Assembly: GCF_013267195.1 (NCBI RefSeq) | Contig: NZ_CP053941.1 | Coordinates: 2,046,001 to 2,110,000, forward strand | Origin: Halorubrum salinarum | GTDB taxonomy: Archaea; Halobacteriota; Halobacteria; Halobacteriales; Haloferacaceae | Length of the DNA: 64,000 nucleotides | Direction of reading: 5' to 3' | In this document: positions 39,955 through 48,612 of the stretch, piece by piece | How positions within the stretch are numbered: the stretch's first letter is position 1 | How the letters are laid out: every line of letters starts with the position of its first letter | Program-made: the position numbers and the translations under genes | Notes under the pieces: generated by a model | What the model was told of the DNA's origin: nothing | The model's database searches: none | Seen by the model: only the letters and a program-made list of their open reading frames with translations

Positions 39955-41601
39955 TCAGCGGTCGAACCGGTCGGCGATCGCCGTCCGGTACCGCCGCGCC
40001 AGCCGCCGCGCGACGAAGCGGTCGCGCGGGTCCACGCCGACGAGCCGGAGCGACGCCGCGTACGCGACGAGCCCGACCGCGCTCCCCGCGACGACCGCCG
40101 GGGCGCCCGCCAGCGCCGCTCGGACCGCGTACATCGCGGCGACGGCGACGGCGCCCGCCGCCAGCGGGGTGAGGAAGGTGCGGTCGAACGGCCACAGTCC
40201 CTCGAAGCGGCGGAGGAGGAGCACTTGAATCCCGTTCTGGACCGCGATGGCGAGCGACGTGCCGAGCGCGGCGCCGACGAGCCCGTAGCGGACGACGAAC
40301 GCGTAGGTCAGCCCGACGTTGAGGACCGCGAGCAGCCAGTCGAGCGCCATCCGCGCGTACTGGTGGTCGGTCATCATCAGGAGCCAGCCGGTCGCGCCGA
40401 CCGCGCTCCCGACGAAGACGCCGCCGAGGTAGACGACGAGCGGGAGGTAGCCGTCGGCGTACGCCGCGCCGAACAGGGACAGGATCTCGCGGCCGTACAC
40501 ACCCAGCACGGCGAGGATCGGGACGACCGCGGTGACGATCTGCCGCGTGACGGAGCCGTACACCGCGTTGAGCGTCGCCGTCCGGTCGTCCGCGTACAGC
40601 TCCGAGGCGACCGGCGGAAGGAGCTGGTTGAACGAGAGGAGGGGGATCCACGCGACCGCGATCACTACGAGCACGACGTTGTACACGCCGGCCGCGGTCG
40701 CCGTCAGCAGCGCGCCGACGAGCAGCACGTCGACGCGGTTCTGGAACACCTTCCCGAGGCTGCTCATCGCGACCGGCGCCGCGTGGTCGTAGAAGCGGCG
40801 CGCCTCAGCGCGGGCGCCCCGGAGCGTCGGGCGGACGCCGGCGACGGACGCCGACAGCGGGACCGCGGCCGCGGCGAGCAGGCCGGTCGCGGCGACGATC
40901 GCTCCGGCGACGCCGACGACGGAGTAGCCGAGCGCGAGCGCCCCCAAGGCGCCGACGAGCCTCACCCCCGGGCGCAGCAGCTTGTTGAACAGGACCTCGC
41001 CGCGGGCCGACCCGACCGCGCGAAGGAGCGCGGACGCGACCATCACGACGCCGAGGAGCCCGACGAGGCCGCCGAACGCGCGCATGGTTCCCGCGAACGC
41101 CGGCTCCGTGACGGTGCGCGCGTTTATCGCCGGCGCCGCGACCCACACGCCGGCCGCGATCGCGACCCCGAACGCGACGGTCGTGGCGTACGCGAGGCCG
41201 GCGACCGCGCCCTGCCGGTCCGGCTCGTCCGCGTACTCGGGGAGGTAGCGCTGGATAGCGGGGACGCTGCCGAACGTCACGAGCCGGGAACACAGCTGGG
41301 CGATCCGCCACGCCAGCGCGTACACGCCGTAGGCGGTCGGGCCGAGTCCGCGGGTCAGCGCGAATTCGGTCGCCGCGATCAGCGCGCGCTGGCCGGCGAC
41401 GCCGCCGGAGGTGAGCACCGCGCCGTGCGCGATCGTCTCCAGCGCCTCCCGCTCGTCGTCCGGGATCGCGTCGCCTCCGTCCTCGGATGGCGCGTCCCCT
41501 CCATCGTCGGACCGCGCGTCGCGCCCGCTCCCGGCGCGCTCGTGGCTCTCCCGGCCGTCGGCCTCCGAGCCGCTCGCGTCCTCGTCGCGTTCGTGCGCCA
41601 C
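39955..41601 (-). CDS. Polysaccharide/oligosaccharide flippase (MVF/Wzx-like)
   Basis: This protein of about 548 residues has an N-terminal acidic disordered stretch of about 55 residues and then about 14 membrane segments in the pattern of the MOP flippases. Typical blocks are SGGVAGQRALIAATEFALTR, GPTAYGVYALAWRIAQL, GSVPAIQRYLPEYA and VYNVVLVVIAVAWIPLLSFN. Such proteins move lipid-linked glycans across the membrane for S-layer glycosylation or exopolysaccharide. No glycosyltransferase is adjacent, although uppS elsewhere in the window makes the carrier. The GTG start at 41601 is a best guess; the frame is open further upstream but looks non-coding. Confidence 0.85.
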   Translation of the reverse strand: MAHERDEDASGSEADGRESHERAGSGRDARSDDGGDAPSEDGGDAIPDDEREALETIAHGAVLTSGGVAGQRALIAATEFALTRGLGPTAYGVYALAWRIAQLCSRLVTFGSVPAIQRYLPEYADEPDRQGAVAGLAYATTVAFGVAIAAGVWVAAPAINARTVTEPAFAGTMRAFGGLVGLLGVVMVASALLRAVGSARGEVLFNKLLRPGVRLVGALGALALGYSVVGVAGAIVAATGLLAAAAVPLSASVAGVRPTLRGARAEARRFYDHAAPVAMSSLGKVFQNRVDVLLVGALLTATAAGVYNVVLVVIAVAWIPLLSFNQLLPPVASELYADDRTATLNAVYGSVTRQIVTAVVPILAVLGVYGREILSLFGAAYADGYLPLVVYLGGVFVGSAVGATGWLLMMTDHQYARMALDWLLAVLNVGLTYAFVVRYGLVGAALGTSLAIAVQNGIQVLLLRRFEGLWPFDRTFLTPLAAGAVAVAAMYAVRAALAGAPAVVAGSAVGLVAYAASLRLVGVDPRDRFVARRLARRYRTAIADRFDR

Positions 41602-41675
41602 GGTCGTCTCCGTCGGTCGGTCGCGGTGCCGCGGAAAAAGCGGCCCGCTTCGCCGCCGGCCTAAATGAATATAAT

Positions 41676-41697
41676 TATCGTTCACGATAGATTTATC
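41676..41697. promoter_or_regulatory. Divergent promoter with inverted repeat and TATA box
   Basis: TATCG-TTCA-CGATA (41676-41689) is a perfect 5-base inverted repeat in an AT-rich gap. ATTTATC (41691-41697) follows and is the TATA box for the ATG at 41722, 28 bases downstream. ATAATTAT just to the left could serve the flippase gene in the other direction. Confidence 0.4.
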
Positions 41698-41721
41698 ACG
41701 CTCATCCCGTCCACCTACCCC

Positions 41722-44700
41722 ATGGACGGAGGAGGACTCGCCGGCGACGGCGGCCCGGGGGGATCGCGCGACGAGGCCGACGACGACCGACCGCGGCGGG
41801 CCGCGTCCGACGGCGGCGTGGCCGCGGGGTCCGCCGGTGCGGACCGGTCGGGCGTCTCGGCCGCCGCGCTCGGGCACGACAGGCCGGACGTCGAGGCGTA
41901 CCGGTCGCTCGCGGCCGACTTACGCGACGCGGTCGCGGGCGGCGTCGAGTTCGACGAGTACGCGCAGGTGCTGTACGCGACCGACGGGAGCGTCTACCAG
42001 GCCCGCCCGGCGGGCGTCGTCTACCCCCGCGGCGTCGACGACGTGCGGGCCGCGACGCGGGTCGCGGCCGACCACGGCGTCCCCGTGCTACCGCGCGGCG
42101 CGGGGTCGTCGCTCGCGGGACAGACCGTCGGGCCGGGCTGCGTCGTCCTCGACTGCTCGCGTCACATGGACGCGATCCTGTCGGTCGACCCCGACGCCCG
42201 CCGCGCCACGGTCCAGCCCGGCGTCGTCCAGGACGACCTCGACGACCGGCTCGCGGCGGACGGCCTGAAGTTCGCGCCCGACCCTGCCTCCTCGGCGCGC
42301 GCCACCGTCGGCGGCGGCATCGGCAACAACTCCACCGGCGCCCACTCCGTGCGGTACGGGATCACCGACGCCTACACGGAGGAGCTGCGCGTGGTGCTGG
42401 CGGACGGCTCGCTCGTTCACACCCGCGAGGTCGTCCTCGACTCCTCCGAGTACGAGGCCATCGTCGCGGGCGAGGCGGGCGGCGAGCGCGAGGCCGCGCT
42501 GTACGAGACGGTCCGCGCGCTCGTCGAGGGCAACGCCGACGAGATAGCCGAGCGGTACCCGACGCTCAAGCGATCGGTCTCGGGGTACAACCTCCACAAG
42601 GTGATCTACGAGAACGACGACGGCGAGGAGGTGATCAACCTCTCGAAGCTGTTCGTCGGCGCCGAGGGGACCTTGGGCGTCGTCGTCGAGGCCACCCTCT
42701 CGCTCGTCACCCGCCCCGAGGCGACCGCGCTGGCGCTGTACTCGTTCGACTCGCTCGACGCCGCCATGCGCGCGGTCCCCGAGGCGCTGGAGCTCCCGGT
42801 GAGCGCGGTCGAGCTGATGGACGACGCGGTCGTGGAGCTGGCCGCGGGGTCGCCCGAGTACGCCCAGTACGCGGAGCCGATCCCGGACCGGGCCGCGGCC
42901 GCGCTCATGCTGGAGTGGGACTCGGAGCTAGTCGACGACTTCGAGGCCGCGGTCGCCGACGCGAACGACCGCTTCCGCGGCGACGGCGACCGCGAGGCCT
43001 TCGACGTCATCGAGGCGTACGACGAGGGCAGGCAGGCGGACCTCTGGAACCTCCGGAAGGCGGCGATACCGCTCCTGATGAGCATGGACGGCGACGCGAA
43101 GCCGTACCCGTTCATCGAGGACGCCTCGGTGCCGCCCGCGGAGCTCGCCGACTACGTCGCCGCCTTCGAGGAGGTGCTCGACGACCACGGCACCTCGGCC
43201 GCGTACTTCGCGCACGCCGGCGTCGGGACGCTCCACATCCGGCCGATCCTCTCGCTGAAGGAGTCGGAGGGCGTCGAGACGATGCACGCCATCGCCGACG
43301 ACGTCACCGACCTCGTCTTAGAGCATCACGGCGCCTTCTCCGGCGAGCACGGCGACGGGCTCGCGCGCACCGAGTTCAACCCGAAGATGTACGGCGAGGA
43401 CCTCTGGGCGGCGTTCCAGGAGCTGAAGTCCGCGTTCGACCCCGAGTGGCGGATGAACCCCGGGAAGGTCGTCTACGTCGACGGCGAGACCGCGGCCGAG
43501 CGCGGCTACCCGGAGGCCGCCGCCGACACCGACATGCGCGAGAACCTCCGGTACGGGCCGACGTACCGGTCGGTCGAGCCGCAGACGAACCTGGACTTCT
43601 CCGACGAGGGCGGCTTCTCGGAGCTCGTCGAGCTGTGTAACGGCTGCGGCACCTGCCGCGAGACCGACTCCGGGACGATGTGTCCGACCTACCGCGCCTC
43701 CGGCGAGGAGATCCAGACGACCCGCGGGCGGGCGAACATGCTCCGGGCCGCCATAAGCGGCGAGCTCGACGACGAGGAGATCCACTCCGACCGGTTCCAG
43801 GCGGAGGTGCTGGACCTCTGTGTCGGCTGTAAGGGCTGTCAGAGCGACTGCCCGACCGGGGTCGACCTCGCGAAGCTGAAGGCGGAGGTGAAACACGAGC
43901 ACCACGAGCGGGAGGGCGCGGGGCTGCGCGAGCGGCTCTTCCGCGATATCGACCGGCTCTCGGCGCTCGGGAGCAGGCTCGCGCCGCTGTCGAACGCGGC
44001 GGCGAAGGTCCCCGGCGCCCGCAGGGCGATGGACGCCCTCGTCGGGATCGCTCCCGAGCGCGCGCTGCCGACCTTCCGGTCCGAGAGCTTCGAGGCGTGG
44101 TTCGCGGCCCGCGGCGGCCCGGCGGTCGACCCGGACGACGCGGTCGACACGGTCGCGCTGTTCCCCGACACCTACACCGACTACAGCTACCCGGCGGCCG
44201 GGAAGGCGGCGGTGCGCGTGCTGGAGGCCGCCGACGTCCGCGTCGAGGTCCCGGAGGGCCTCGCGCCCTCCGGCCGCGCCGCCTTCTCGACCGGCTTCCT
44301 CGATACGGCCCGGGAGCGCGCGGCCGAGAACGTCGCGGCGCTCGCGCCCCGCGCCCGCGAGGGGCAGTCGGTCCTCTTCGTCGAGCCCTCCGACGCGGTG
44401 ATGTTCCAGGACGAGTACCTGGACCTGCTCGACGGCGCGGACGCCGAGGCGGTGTCCGCGGCCGCGGCCGGCGTCTGCGAGTACCTCGACGCGCGCCGGG
44501 TCGACGAGCGGATCTCGTTCGACGCCCCGGCGGAGACGCTCACCTACCACGGCCACTGTAACCAGAAGGCGGCGAACACGGACCACCACGCGGTGGGCGT
44601 CCTCCGGCGCGCCGGCTACGGCGTCGACCCGCTCGACTCCTCGTGTTGCGGGATGGCGGGGTCGTTCGGATACGAGAGCGAGCACTACGACCTCTCGCAG

Positions 44701-44856
44701 GCGATCGGCCGGATCCTCTTCGGGCAGGTCGCCGACAGCGACGGCGACGCGGTGACGGCGCCCGGCGCCTCCTGCCGGTCGCAGCTCGGCGACCGCGAGG
44801 GCGCCGAGACGCCGCCCCATCCGATCGAGAAGCTGGCGGCGGCGCTCGACGAGTGA
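41722..44856 (+). CDS. FAD-linked oxidase fused to Fe-S/CCG domains (D-lactate or glycolate dehydrogenase type)
   Basis: This 1,044-residue protein fuses a GlcD-like flavoprotein to a GlcF-like iron-sulfur module. The FAD-binding (PCMH) domain has PRGAGSSLAGQTVG near residue 125 and ATVGGGIGNNSTGAHS. The C-terminal oxidase part includes HAGVGTLHIRP and GEHGDGLARTEF. Two [4Fe-4S] motifs follow, CNGCGTC near 639 and CVGCKGCQSDCP near 700. The CCG-type part contains YHGHCNQKA and SSCCGMAGSFGY (near 974). Such enzymes oxidise D-2-hydroxyacids and pass electrons to the respiratory chain. The first 55 residues are low-complexity. The exact substrate is not determinable. Confidence 0.92.
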   Translation: MDGGGLAGDGGPGGSRDEADDDRPRRAASDGGVAAGSAGADRSGVSAAALGHDRPDVEAYRSLAADLRDAVAGGVEFDEYAQVLYATDGSVYQARPAGVVYPRGVDDVRAATRVAADHGVPVLPRGAGSSLAGQTVGPGCVVLDCSRHMDAILSVDPDARRATVQPGVVQDDLDDRLAADGLKFAPDPASSARATVGGGIGNNSTGAHSVRYGITDAYTEELRVVLADGSLVHTREVVLDSSEYEAIVAGEAGGEREAALYETVRALVEGNADEIAERYPTLKRSVSGYNLHKVIYENDDGEEVINLSKLFVGAEGTLGVVVEATLSLVTRPEATALALYSFDSLDAAMRAVPEALELPVSAVELMDDAVVELAAGSPEYAQYAEPIPDRAAAALMLEWDSELVDDFEAAVADANDRFRGDGDREAFDVIEAYDEGRQADLWNLRKAAIPLLMSMDGDAKPYPFIEDASVPPAELADYVAAFEEVLDDHGTSAAYFAHAGVGTLHIRPILSLKESEGVETMHAIADDVTDLVLEHHGAFSGEHGDGLARTEFNPKMYGEDLWAAFQELKSAFDPEWRMNPGKVVYVDGETAAERGYPEAAADTDMRENLRYGPTYRSVEPQTNLDFSDEGGFSELVELCNGCGTCRETDSGTMCPTYRASGEEIQTTRGRANMLRAAISGELDDEEIHSDRFQAEVLDLCVGCKGCQSDCPTGVDLAKLKAEVKHEHHEREGAGLRERLFRDIDRLSALGSRLAPLSNAAAKVPGARRAMDALVGIAPERALPTFRSESFEAWFAARGGPAVDPDDAVDTVALFPDTYTDYSYPAAGKAAVRVLEAADVRVEVPEGLAPSGRAAFSTGFLDTARERAAENVAALAPRAREGQSVLFVEPSDAVMFQDEYLDLLDGADAEAVSAAAAGVCEYLDARRVDERISFDAPAETLTYHGHCNQKAANTDHHAVGVLRRAGYGVDPLDSSCCGMAGSFGYESEHYDLSQAIGRILFGQVADSDGDAVTAPGASCRSQLGDREGAETPPHPIEKLAAALDE

Positions 44857-44924
44857 GGTGACGGGGCGCGCCTCGCCGCGTCCTCACGCCGCTCCGCGCC
44901 GCGCTCGCCGGCGCTCGCCCGCCC

Positions 44925-45911
44925 TCACCAGCGCTGGTGGACGTGCTCGCGGACGTGGTCGTCGTACACCTCGCTCGCCGCGTCGCGCTCGGCGTCGGAG
45001 AGCGGCGCCGCCTCGCTCGCGGCCGCGTTCGCTCGGACGTGCTCGGGCGTCGTCGACCCGGGTATCACCGTCGAGACGGCGTCGTGGTCGAGGATCCAGC
45101 GCAGCGCGAACTCGGGCAGCGGGCGGTCGTCCGCCAGGCGCTCGTCGAGCGCGTCGACCGCGTCGAGGCCCGCTTCGAAGGGGACGCCCGCGAACGTCTC
45201 GCCCACGTCGAAGGCGTCGCCCTCGCGGTTGTAGTTGCGGTGGTCGTCCTCGGGGAACTCGGCGTCGCGGGAGAGCGCGCCCGTGAGCAGCCCGGACGCG
45301 AGCGGGACGCGACAGATGACGCCCACGTCGCGCGCGGCGGCCTCCTCCAAGAACAGCTCGGCCGGCCGCTGCCGGAAGGGGTTGAAGATGATCTGGACGG
45401 TCTCGACGCCCGGGTACTCGATCGCCTTCAGTCCCTCCTCGACGCGCTCGACGCTGACGCCGTAGCTCGCGATCCGTCCCTCCGATTCGAGCGCGTCGAG
45501 CGCGTCGAACGTCTCGGGCCGGTAGTACACGTCCGTCGGCGGGCAGTGGAGCTGGACCAGATCCAGCGTGTCCATCCCGAGGTTCTCCCGGGAGCGGTCG
45601 ACGAACCGCCGGAGGTTCGCCTCCGCGTAGCCGTCCGCCTCGTGGGGGTCGAGCCGGCGGCCGGCCTTCGTCGCGACGGTCACGTCGCCCGCGGCGATGT
45701 CGTCCGCGAGCGTCTCGCCGACGATCCGCTCCGACCGCCCGTCGCCGTACACGTCGGCGGTGTCGAAGAAGTCGATCCCGGCCTCGCGGGCGGCCTCGAC
45801 GGCCGCGACCGCCTCGTCTTCGGTGACCTCGCCCCAGTCGCCGCCGATCTGCCAGGCGCCGTAGCCGACCTCGCTGACCGCGCCGACATCGCCGAGTTCG
45901 CGGTGGTTCAT
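44925..45911 (-). CDS. Aldo/keto reductase
   Basis: This 328-residue NAD(P)H-dependent oxidoreductase has the (beta/alpha)8 fold. The catalytic tetrad is in GIDFFDTADVYGDGRSE (Asp, Tyr), VTVATKAGR (Lys) and LDLVQLHCPP (His). The cofactor-binding end has STVIPGSTTPEHVRANAAA. It resembles the YajO/YghZ-like AKR class. The substrate is unknown. It is convergent with the dehydrogenase gene, 68 bases apart. Confidence 0.9.
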   Translation of the reverse strand: MNHRELGDVGAVSEVGYGAWQIGGDWGEVTEDEAVAAVEAAREAGIDFFDTADVYGDGRSERIVGETLADDIAAGDVTVATKAGRRLDPHEADGYAEANLRRFVDRSRENLGMDTLDLVQLHCPPTDVYYRPETFDALDALESEGRIASYGVSVERVEEGLKAIEYPGVETVQIIFNPFRQRPAELFLEEAAARDVGVICRVPLASGLLTGALSRDAEFPEDDHRNYNREGDAFDVGETFAGVPFEAGLDAVDALDERLADDRPLPEFALRWILDHDAVSTVIPGSTTPEHVRANAAASEAAPLSDAERDAASEVYDDHVREHVHQRW

Positions 45912-46022
45912 GTCGCCCGAACGTTTCTCGGCCGGACGCAAGGGCGTTCCGGAGGCGGGTGATCGCCGTCATCGCCGGATATCATCCGTTTTAACAGGGA
46001 ACCGAAACGACTCGGGCATGTC

Positions 46023-46412
46023 ATGAAGCGGCTCGGACCGGCGGTGAACGCGGTCGGTCTGCTGATCAGCGCGGTCGGTACCCTCGTACTTTACCCACAC
46101 GTGACCAACAGGTACCACTCGCAGATAGCTGATATCGGCTCCGTCGCGGTCGGATACCTCGGCACGATCCTGTTCGGGGTGTCGGTGTCGCTCTCCGGGA
46201 TCGCACTGTTACTGTGGGAAACCCGCGCGACTGAGGCCCCCTACTCGCCCGGGAACGGGAGGTGTGCCCGCCCCTCGTCCCACTCGGCGTTCATCACCCG
46301 CCAGCGGGGGTTGTCCCGCCACAGCGAGCGCTCGTCGCGTTCCGCAAGCTCGTGGGCCGTCGTCTTGTCGTGGCCCGCGGCGCGGTGTTCGATCTCCCTG
46401 AGCTCGTGGTAG
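46023..46412 (+). CDS. Two-helix membrane protein with suspicious C-terminus
   Basis: An ATG about 31 bases after GTTTTAAC opens a frame whose first 70 residues look like a genuine small membrane protein with two helices (about 8-25 and 42-66). From about residue 73 the translation becomes Ser/Arg-rich and lies opposite the last 172 bases of the convergent gene ending at 46241. The natural stop may have been lost by a small deletion: an out-of-frame TGA occurs just at the transition, near 46230. The first part is probably real; the tail is doubtful. Confidence 0.45.
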   Translation: MKRLGPAVNAVGLLISAVGTLVLYPHVTNRYHSQIADIGSVAVGYLGTILFGVSVSLSGIALLLWETRATEAPYSPGNGRCARPSSHSAFITRQRGLSRHSERSSRSASSWAVVLSWPAARCSISLSSW

Positions 46413-46615
46413 AGGATGAACCGGTCGTACTTCGCCCACTTCTCGGAGATCCAGATCTCGTTGCGCGGAATTCCGAGGTCGTCGGCCGCGGGCGGATAGA
46501 TGAGCTTGCCGTCGAGAACGACGCGGTAGCAGGCGTTGTACTTCGCGATCTCCTCGTGGGGAACGTGTTCGACCGTCCAGCCGCGCTCCCGGATCGCCTC
46601 GCGTGGCGACGCCAT
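46241..46615 (-). CDS. Conserved hypothetical protein with HExxE motif
   Basis: This 124-residue basic-to-neutral protein has VEHVPHEEIAKYNACYRVVL, then IPRNEIWISEKWAKYDRFIL, then YHELREIEHRAAGHDKTTAHELAE. The HELREIEH stretch resembles metal-binding helices of metallopeptidase-like or toxin/antitoxin-associated proteins (IrrE/ImmA-like), but the full zinc signature is not clear. I do not assign a function. It is unusually low in acidic residues for this genome. Its 3' end overlaps the doubtful tail of the convergent membrane-protein frame. Confidence 0.7.
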   Translation of the reverse strand: MASPREAIRERGWTVEHVPHEEIAKYNACYRVVLDGKLIYPPAADDLGIPRNEIWISEKWAKYDRFILYHELREIEHRAAGHDKTTAHELAERDERSLWRDNPRWRVMNAEWDEGRAHLPFPGE

Positions 46616-46681
46616 GTGCGGACGCCCCGTCGCGCGACGGTTCAACGTTCCGGCGGCGTGCGGCGCGTTCTCACCCCGCGC

Positions 46682-47767
46682 TCACAGCACCGCGGCGAGC
46701 GCGTCCATCGCCTCCTCGACGCGCTCGACCCGCGCGTTGTGGCCCATGTGTCCCACGCGGAGGATGTCCTCCGACCCCTCGCCGAGCCCCGTCGCGAGGA
46801 CCACGTCGTGCTCCTCGCGCAGCCGCTCTTGGAGCGCCTCGGCCCGCCCGGGCACCTCGAAGGCGGTCACCGTCGGGGAGCTGCGCTCCGGGCCCGGGAC
46901 GGTCTCCAGCCCCAGCTCCGCGCCGCGCTCCCGGCACCGCGCGGCGGCCGCCGCGTGGCGCTCGCGGACGGCGTCGAGGCCCTCGTCGAGCAGGAGCCCG
47001 AGCGCGGCGTCGAGCGCGACGACCTCGGTCGTGAGGTGCGTGTACGGGAAGCCGTCGCTCACGTCGCGGAACGGGAGGAAGTTCGCGTACAGCGAGTGCG
47101 GGTCTCGGGCCTCCATCGCGGCCCAGGCGCGGTCGCTGACGGCGGCGGTCGCGAGCCCCGGCGGCGCGCTGAAACACTTCTGGGACGCGCCGAGGCACAC
47201 GTCGATCCGGTCGGTCGGGACCTCGACGCCGCCGAGCGAGGAGACGGCGTCGACGACCGTCAGGGCCGCCGGGGCCGCCGCCTCGATCCGGTCGAGCGCG
47301 GCCTCGAGATCGTTGAGCGTCCCTGTCGGCGTCTCGCAGTGGACCATCGTGACGAGGTCGAAGTCGGCGTCGTCGGCCGCCAGCGCCTCGTCGAGCGCGT
47401 CGAGCGGCAGCGGCTCGTCGTGCTCGGCGGCCACGAGCGTCGGGTCGCCGCCGTAGGACTCCACGAAGTCGGCGAACCCCTCGCCGTAGAGCCCATTCGA
47501 CAGGCACAGGACCTCGGTGCCCGGCTCGACGAGCGACGCGACGGCCGCCTCCAGGCCGAGGATCCCCTCGCCCCCGAGGGCGACCACGTCGCGCCCTCCC
47601 TCGGCCGCCGAGACGGCAGGATCGACGCCGTACACGGTCGCGAGCCGGTCCGTGAGGCGGTCGTATATCTCCCGGAACCGGGGGTCCACGTCGGGGTTGA
47701 TCAGCTCGCGGGACATCGCGTCGCGCACGGGCTCTGGGACCGCGGTCGGCCCCGGCGTCATGAGCAT
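46682..47767 (-). CDS. Class V aminotransferase (alanine-glyoxylate/serine-pyruvate type)
   Basis: This PLP enzyme of 361 residues begins MTPGPTAVPEPV, the hallmark of the alanine-glyoxylate/serine-pyruvate aminotransferase branch. VHCETPTGTLNDLE, then VVDAVSSLGGVEV and GASQKCFSAPPG carry the PLP-contacting Asp and the Schiff-base Lys (near 197). LRVGHMGHNA is the conserved C-terminal block. It probably transfers amino groups between alanine or serine and glyoxylate or pyruvate. The upstream ATG at 47767 is given because the TATA box lies 26 bases before it; 47761 is the alternative. Confidence 0.9.
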   Translation of the reverse strand: MLMTPGPTAVPEPVRDAMSRELINPDVDPRFREIYDRLTDRLATVYGVDPAVSAAEGGRDVVALGGEGILGLEAAVASLVEPGTEVLCLSNGLYGEGFADFVESYGGDPTLVAAEHDEPLPLDALDEALAADDADFDLVTMVHCETPTGTLNDLEAALDRIEAAAPAALTVVDAVSSLGGVEVPTDRIDVCLGASQKCFSAPPGLATAAVSDRAWAAMEARDPHSLYANFLPFRDVSDGFPYTHLTTEVVALDAALGLLLDEGLDAVRERHAAAAARCRERGAELGLETVPGPERSSPTVTAFEVPGRAEALQERLREEHDVVLATGLGEGSEDILRVGHMGHNARVERVEEAMDALAAVL

Positions 47768-47790
47768 ACGCCCCGGTTCGCGCGACGGGA

Positions 47791-47796
47791 TATAAA
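47791..47796 (-). promoter_or_regulatory. TATA box of the class V aminotransferase gene
   Basis: TTTATA on the minus strand is centred about 26 bases before the ATG at 47767. Confidence 0.55.
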
Positions 47797-47876
47797 CGGA
47801 CCGCGAAACGACGGCTGCGGTGGCCGAGGCGGCCGTCGACGCGGGTGCGGGCCCGAGACCGCCGCGCCGACACGTT

Positions 47877-47883
47877 CATATAT
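47877..47883 (+). promoter_or_regulatory. TATA box of the membrane hydrolase-like gene
   Basis: CATATAT is centred 28 bases before the ATG at 47908. Confidence 0.55.
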
Positions 47884-47907
47884 TTCTGTCGCCTGATTTT
47901 TGTCACG

Positions 47908-48507
47908 ATGATGCTTCCGACCCACGTGCTGGCGGGGATGCTGCTCGCGGCCCCGCTGGTGCGCGTCGCGCCGGAACTGGCGCCGGTGGGACTGGTCGCC
48001 GGGTTCCTCGGCGGGCTCGTCCCCGACCTCGACATGTACACCGGCCACCGGCGGACCCTCCACTACCCCGTCTACTACTCGGTCCTCTCCGTCCCGGCGC
48101 TCGTCGCGGCCGCGGTCGCGCCGTCGGCGCTCACCGTCGCCGTCGCGCTCTTCTTCCTCGGCGCGGCGCTCCACAGCGTCGCCGACATGTACGGCGGCGG
48201 CCTGGAGCTCCGCCCGTGGGAGGGGAACTCCGACCGCGCCGTGTACGACCACTACCGCGAGACGTGGGTCGCGCCGCGGCGCGGCGTCCGGTACGACGGG
48301 GCCGTCGAGGACCTCGCCCTCTCCGTCGGGCTCTCGGTCCCGCTGCTCGTGCTGGTCGACCCCCCGCTCCGCGCGGTCGTGATCGGGACGCTGGCCGTCG
48401 CGGTCGTGTACACCGTGCTCCGCCGGCGGCTCGCCGAGATGGCGGCGGCCGTGATCCCGCTGCTCCCGTCGTCGCTCGACCCGTACCTCCCCGAGCGGTA
48501 CCGGTGA
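47908..48507 (+). CDS. Membrane-bound metal-dependent hydrolase-like protein (YdjM/DUF457 type)
   Basis: This 199-residue protein has about five hydrophobic segments and the YdjM/LexA-induced hydrolase pattern: MLPTHVLAGMLL at the start, GFLGGLVPDLDMYTGHRRTLHY with clustered Asp and His residues (likely metal ligands), and LGAALHSVADM further on. The family is annotated as predicted membrane-bound metal-dependent hydrolases. Substrates are unknown. Two ATGs are adjacent; the first fits the TATA box. Confidence 0.8.
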   Translation: MMLPTHVLAGMLLAAPLVRVAPELAPVGLVAGFLGGLVPDLDMYTGHRRTLHYPVYYSVLSVPALVAAAVAPSALTVAVALFFLGAALHSVADMYGGGLELRPWEGNSDRAVYDHYRETWVAPRRGVRYDGAVEDLALSVGLSVPLLVLVDPPLRAVVIGTLAVAVVYTVLRRRLAEMAAAVIPLLPSSLDPYLPERYR

Positions 48508-48612
48508 CCCCCCGGCGAACTCCGGGAACCAAGCGCTTACTTTCCCCGCCGCACACGAGTCGATAACAGTCCGCGCCGGCGACCGCCACAGTCCCGGCGC
48601 GGAGAATCCACC

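Noticed and set aside
41665-41721. Earlier ATG for the fused dehydrogenase (MNIIIVHD)
   Set aside because: It lies upstream of the TATA box at 41691-41697, which places the transcript start near the ATG at 41722.
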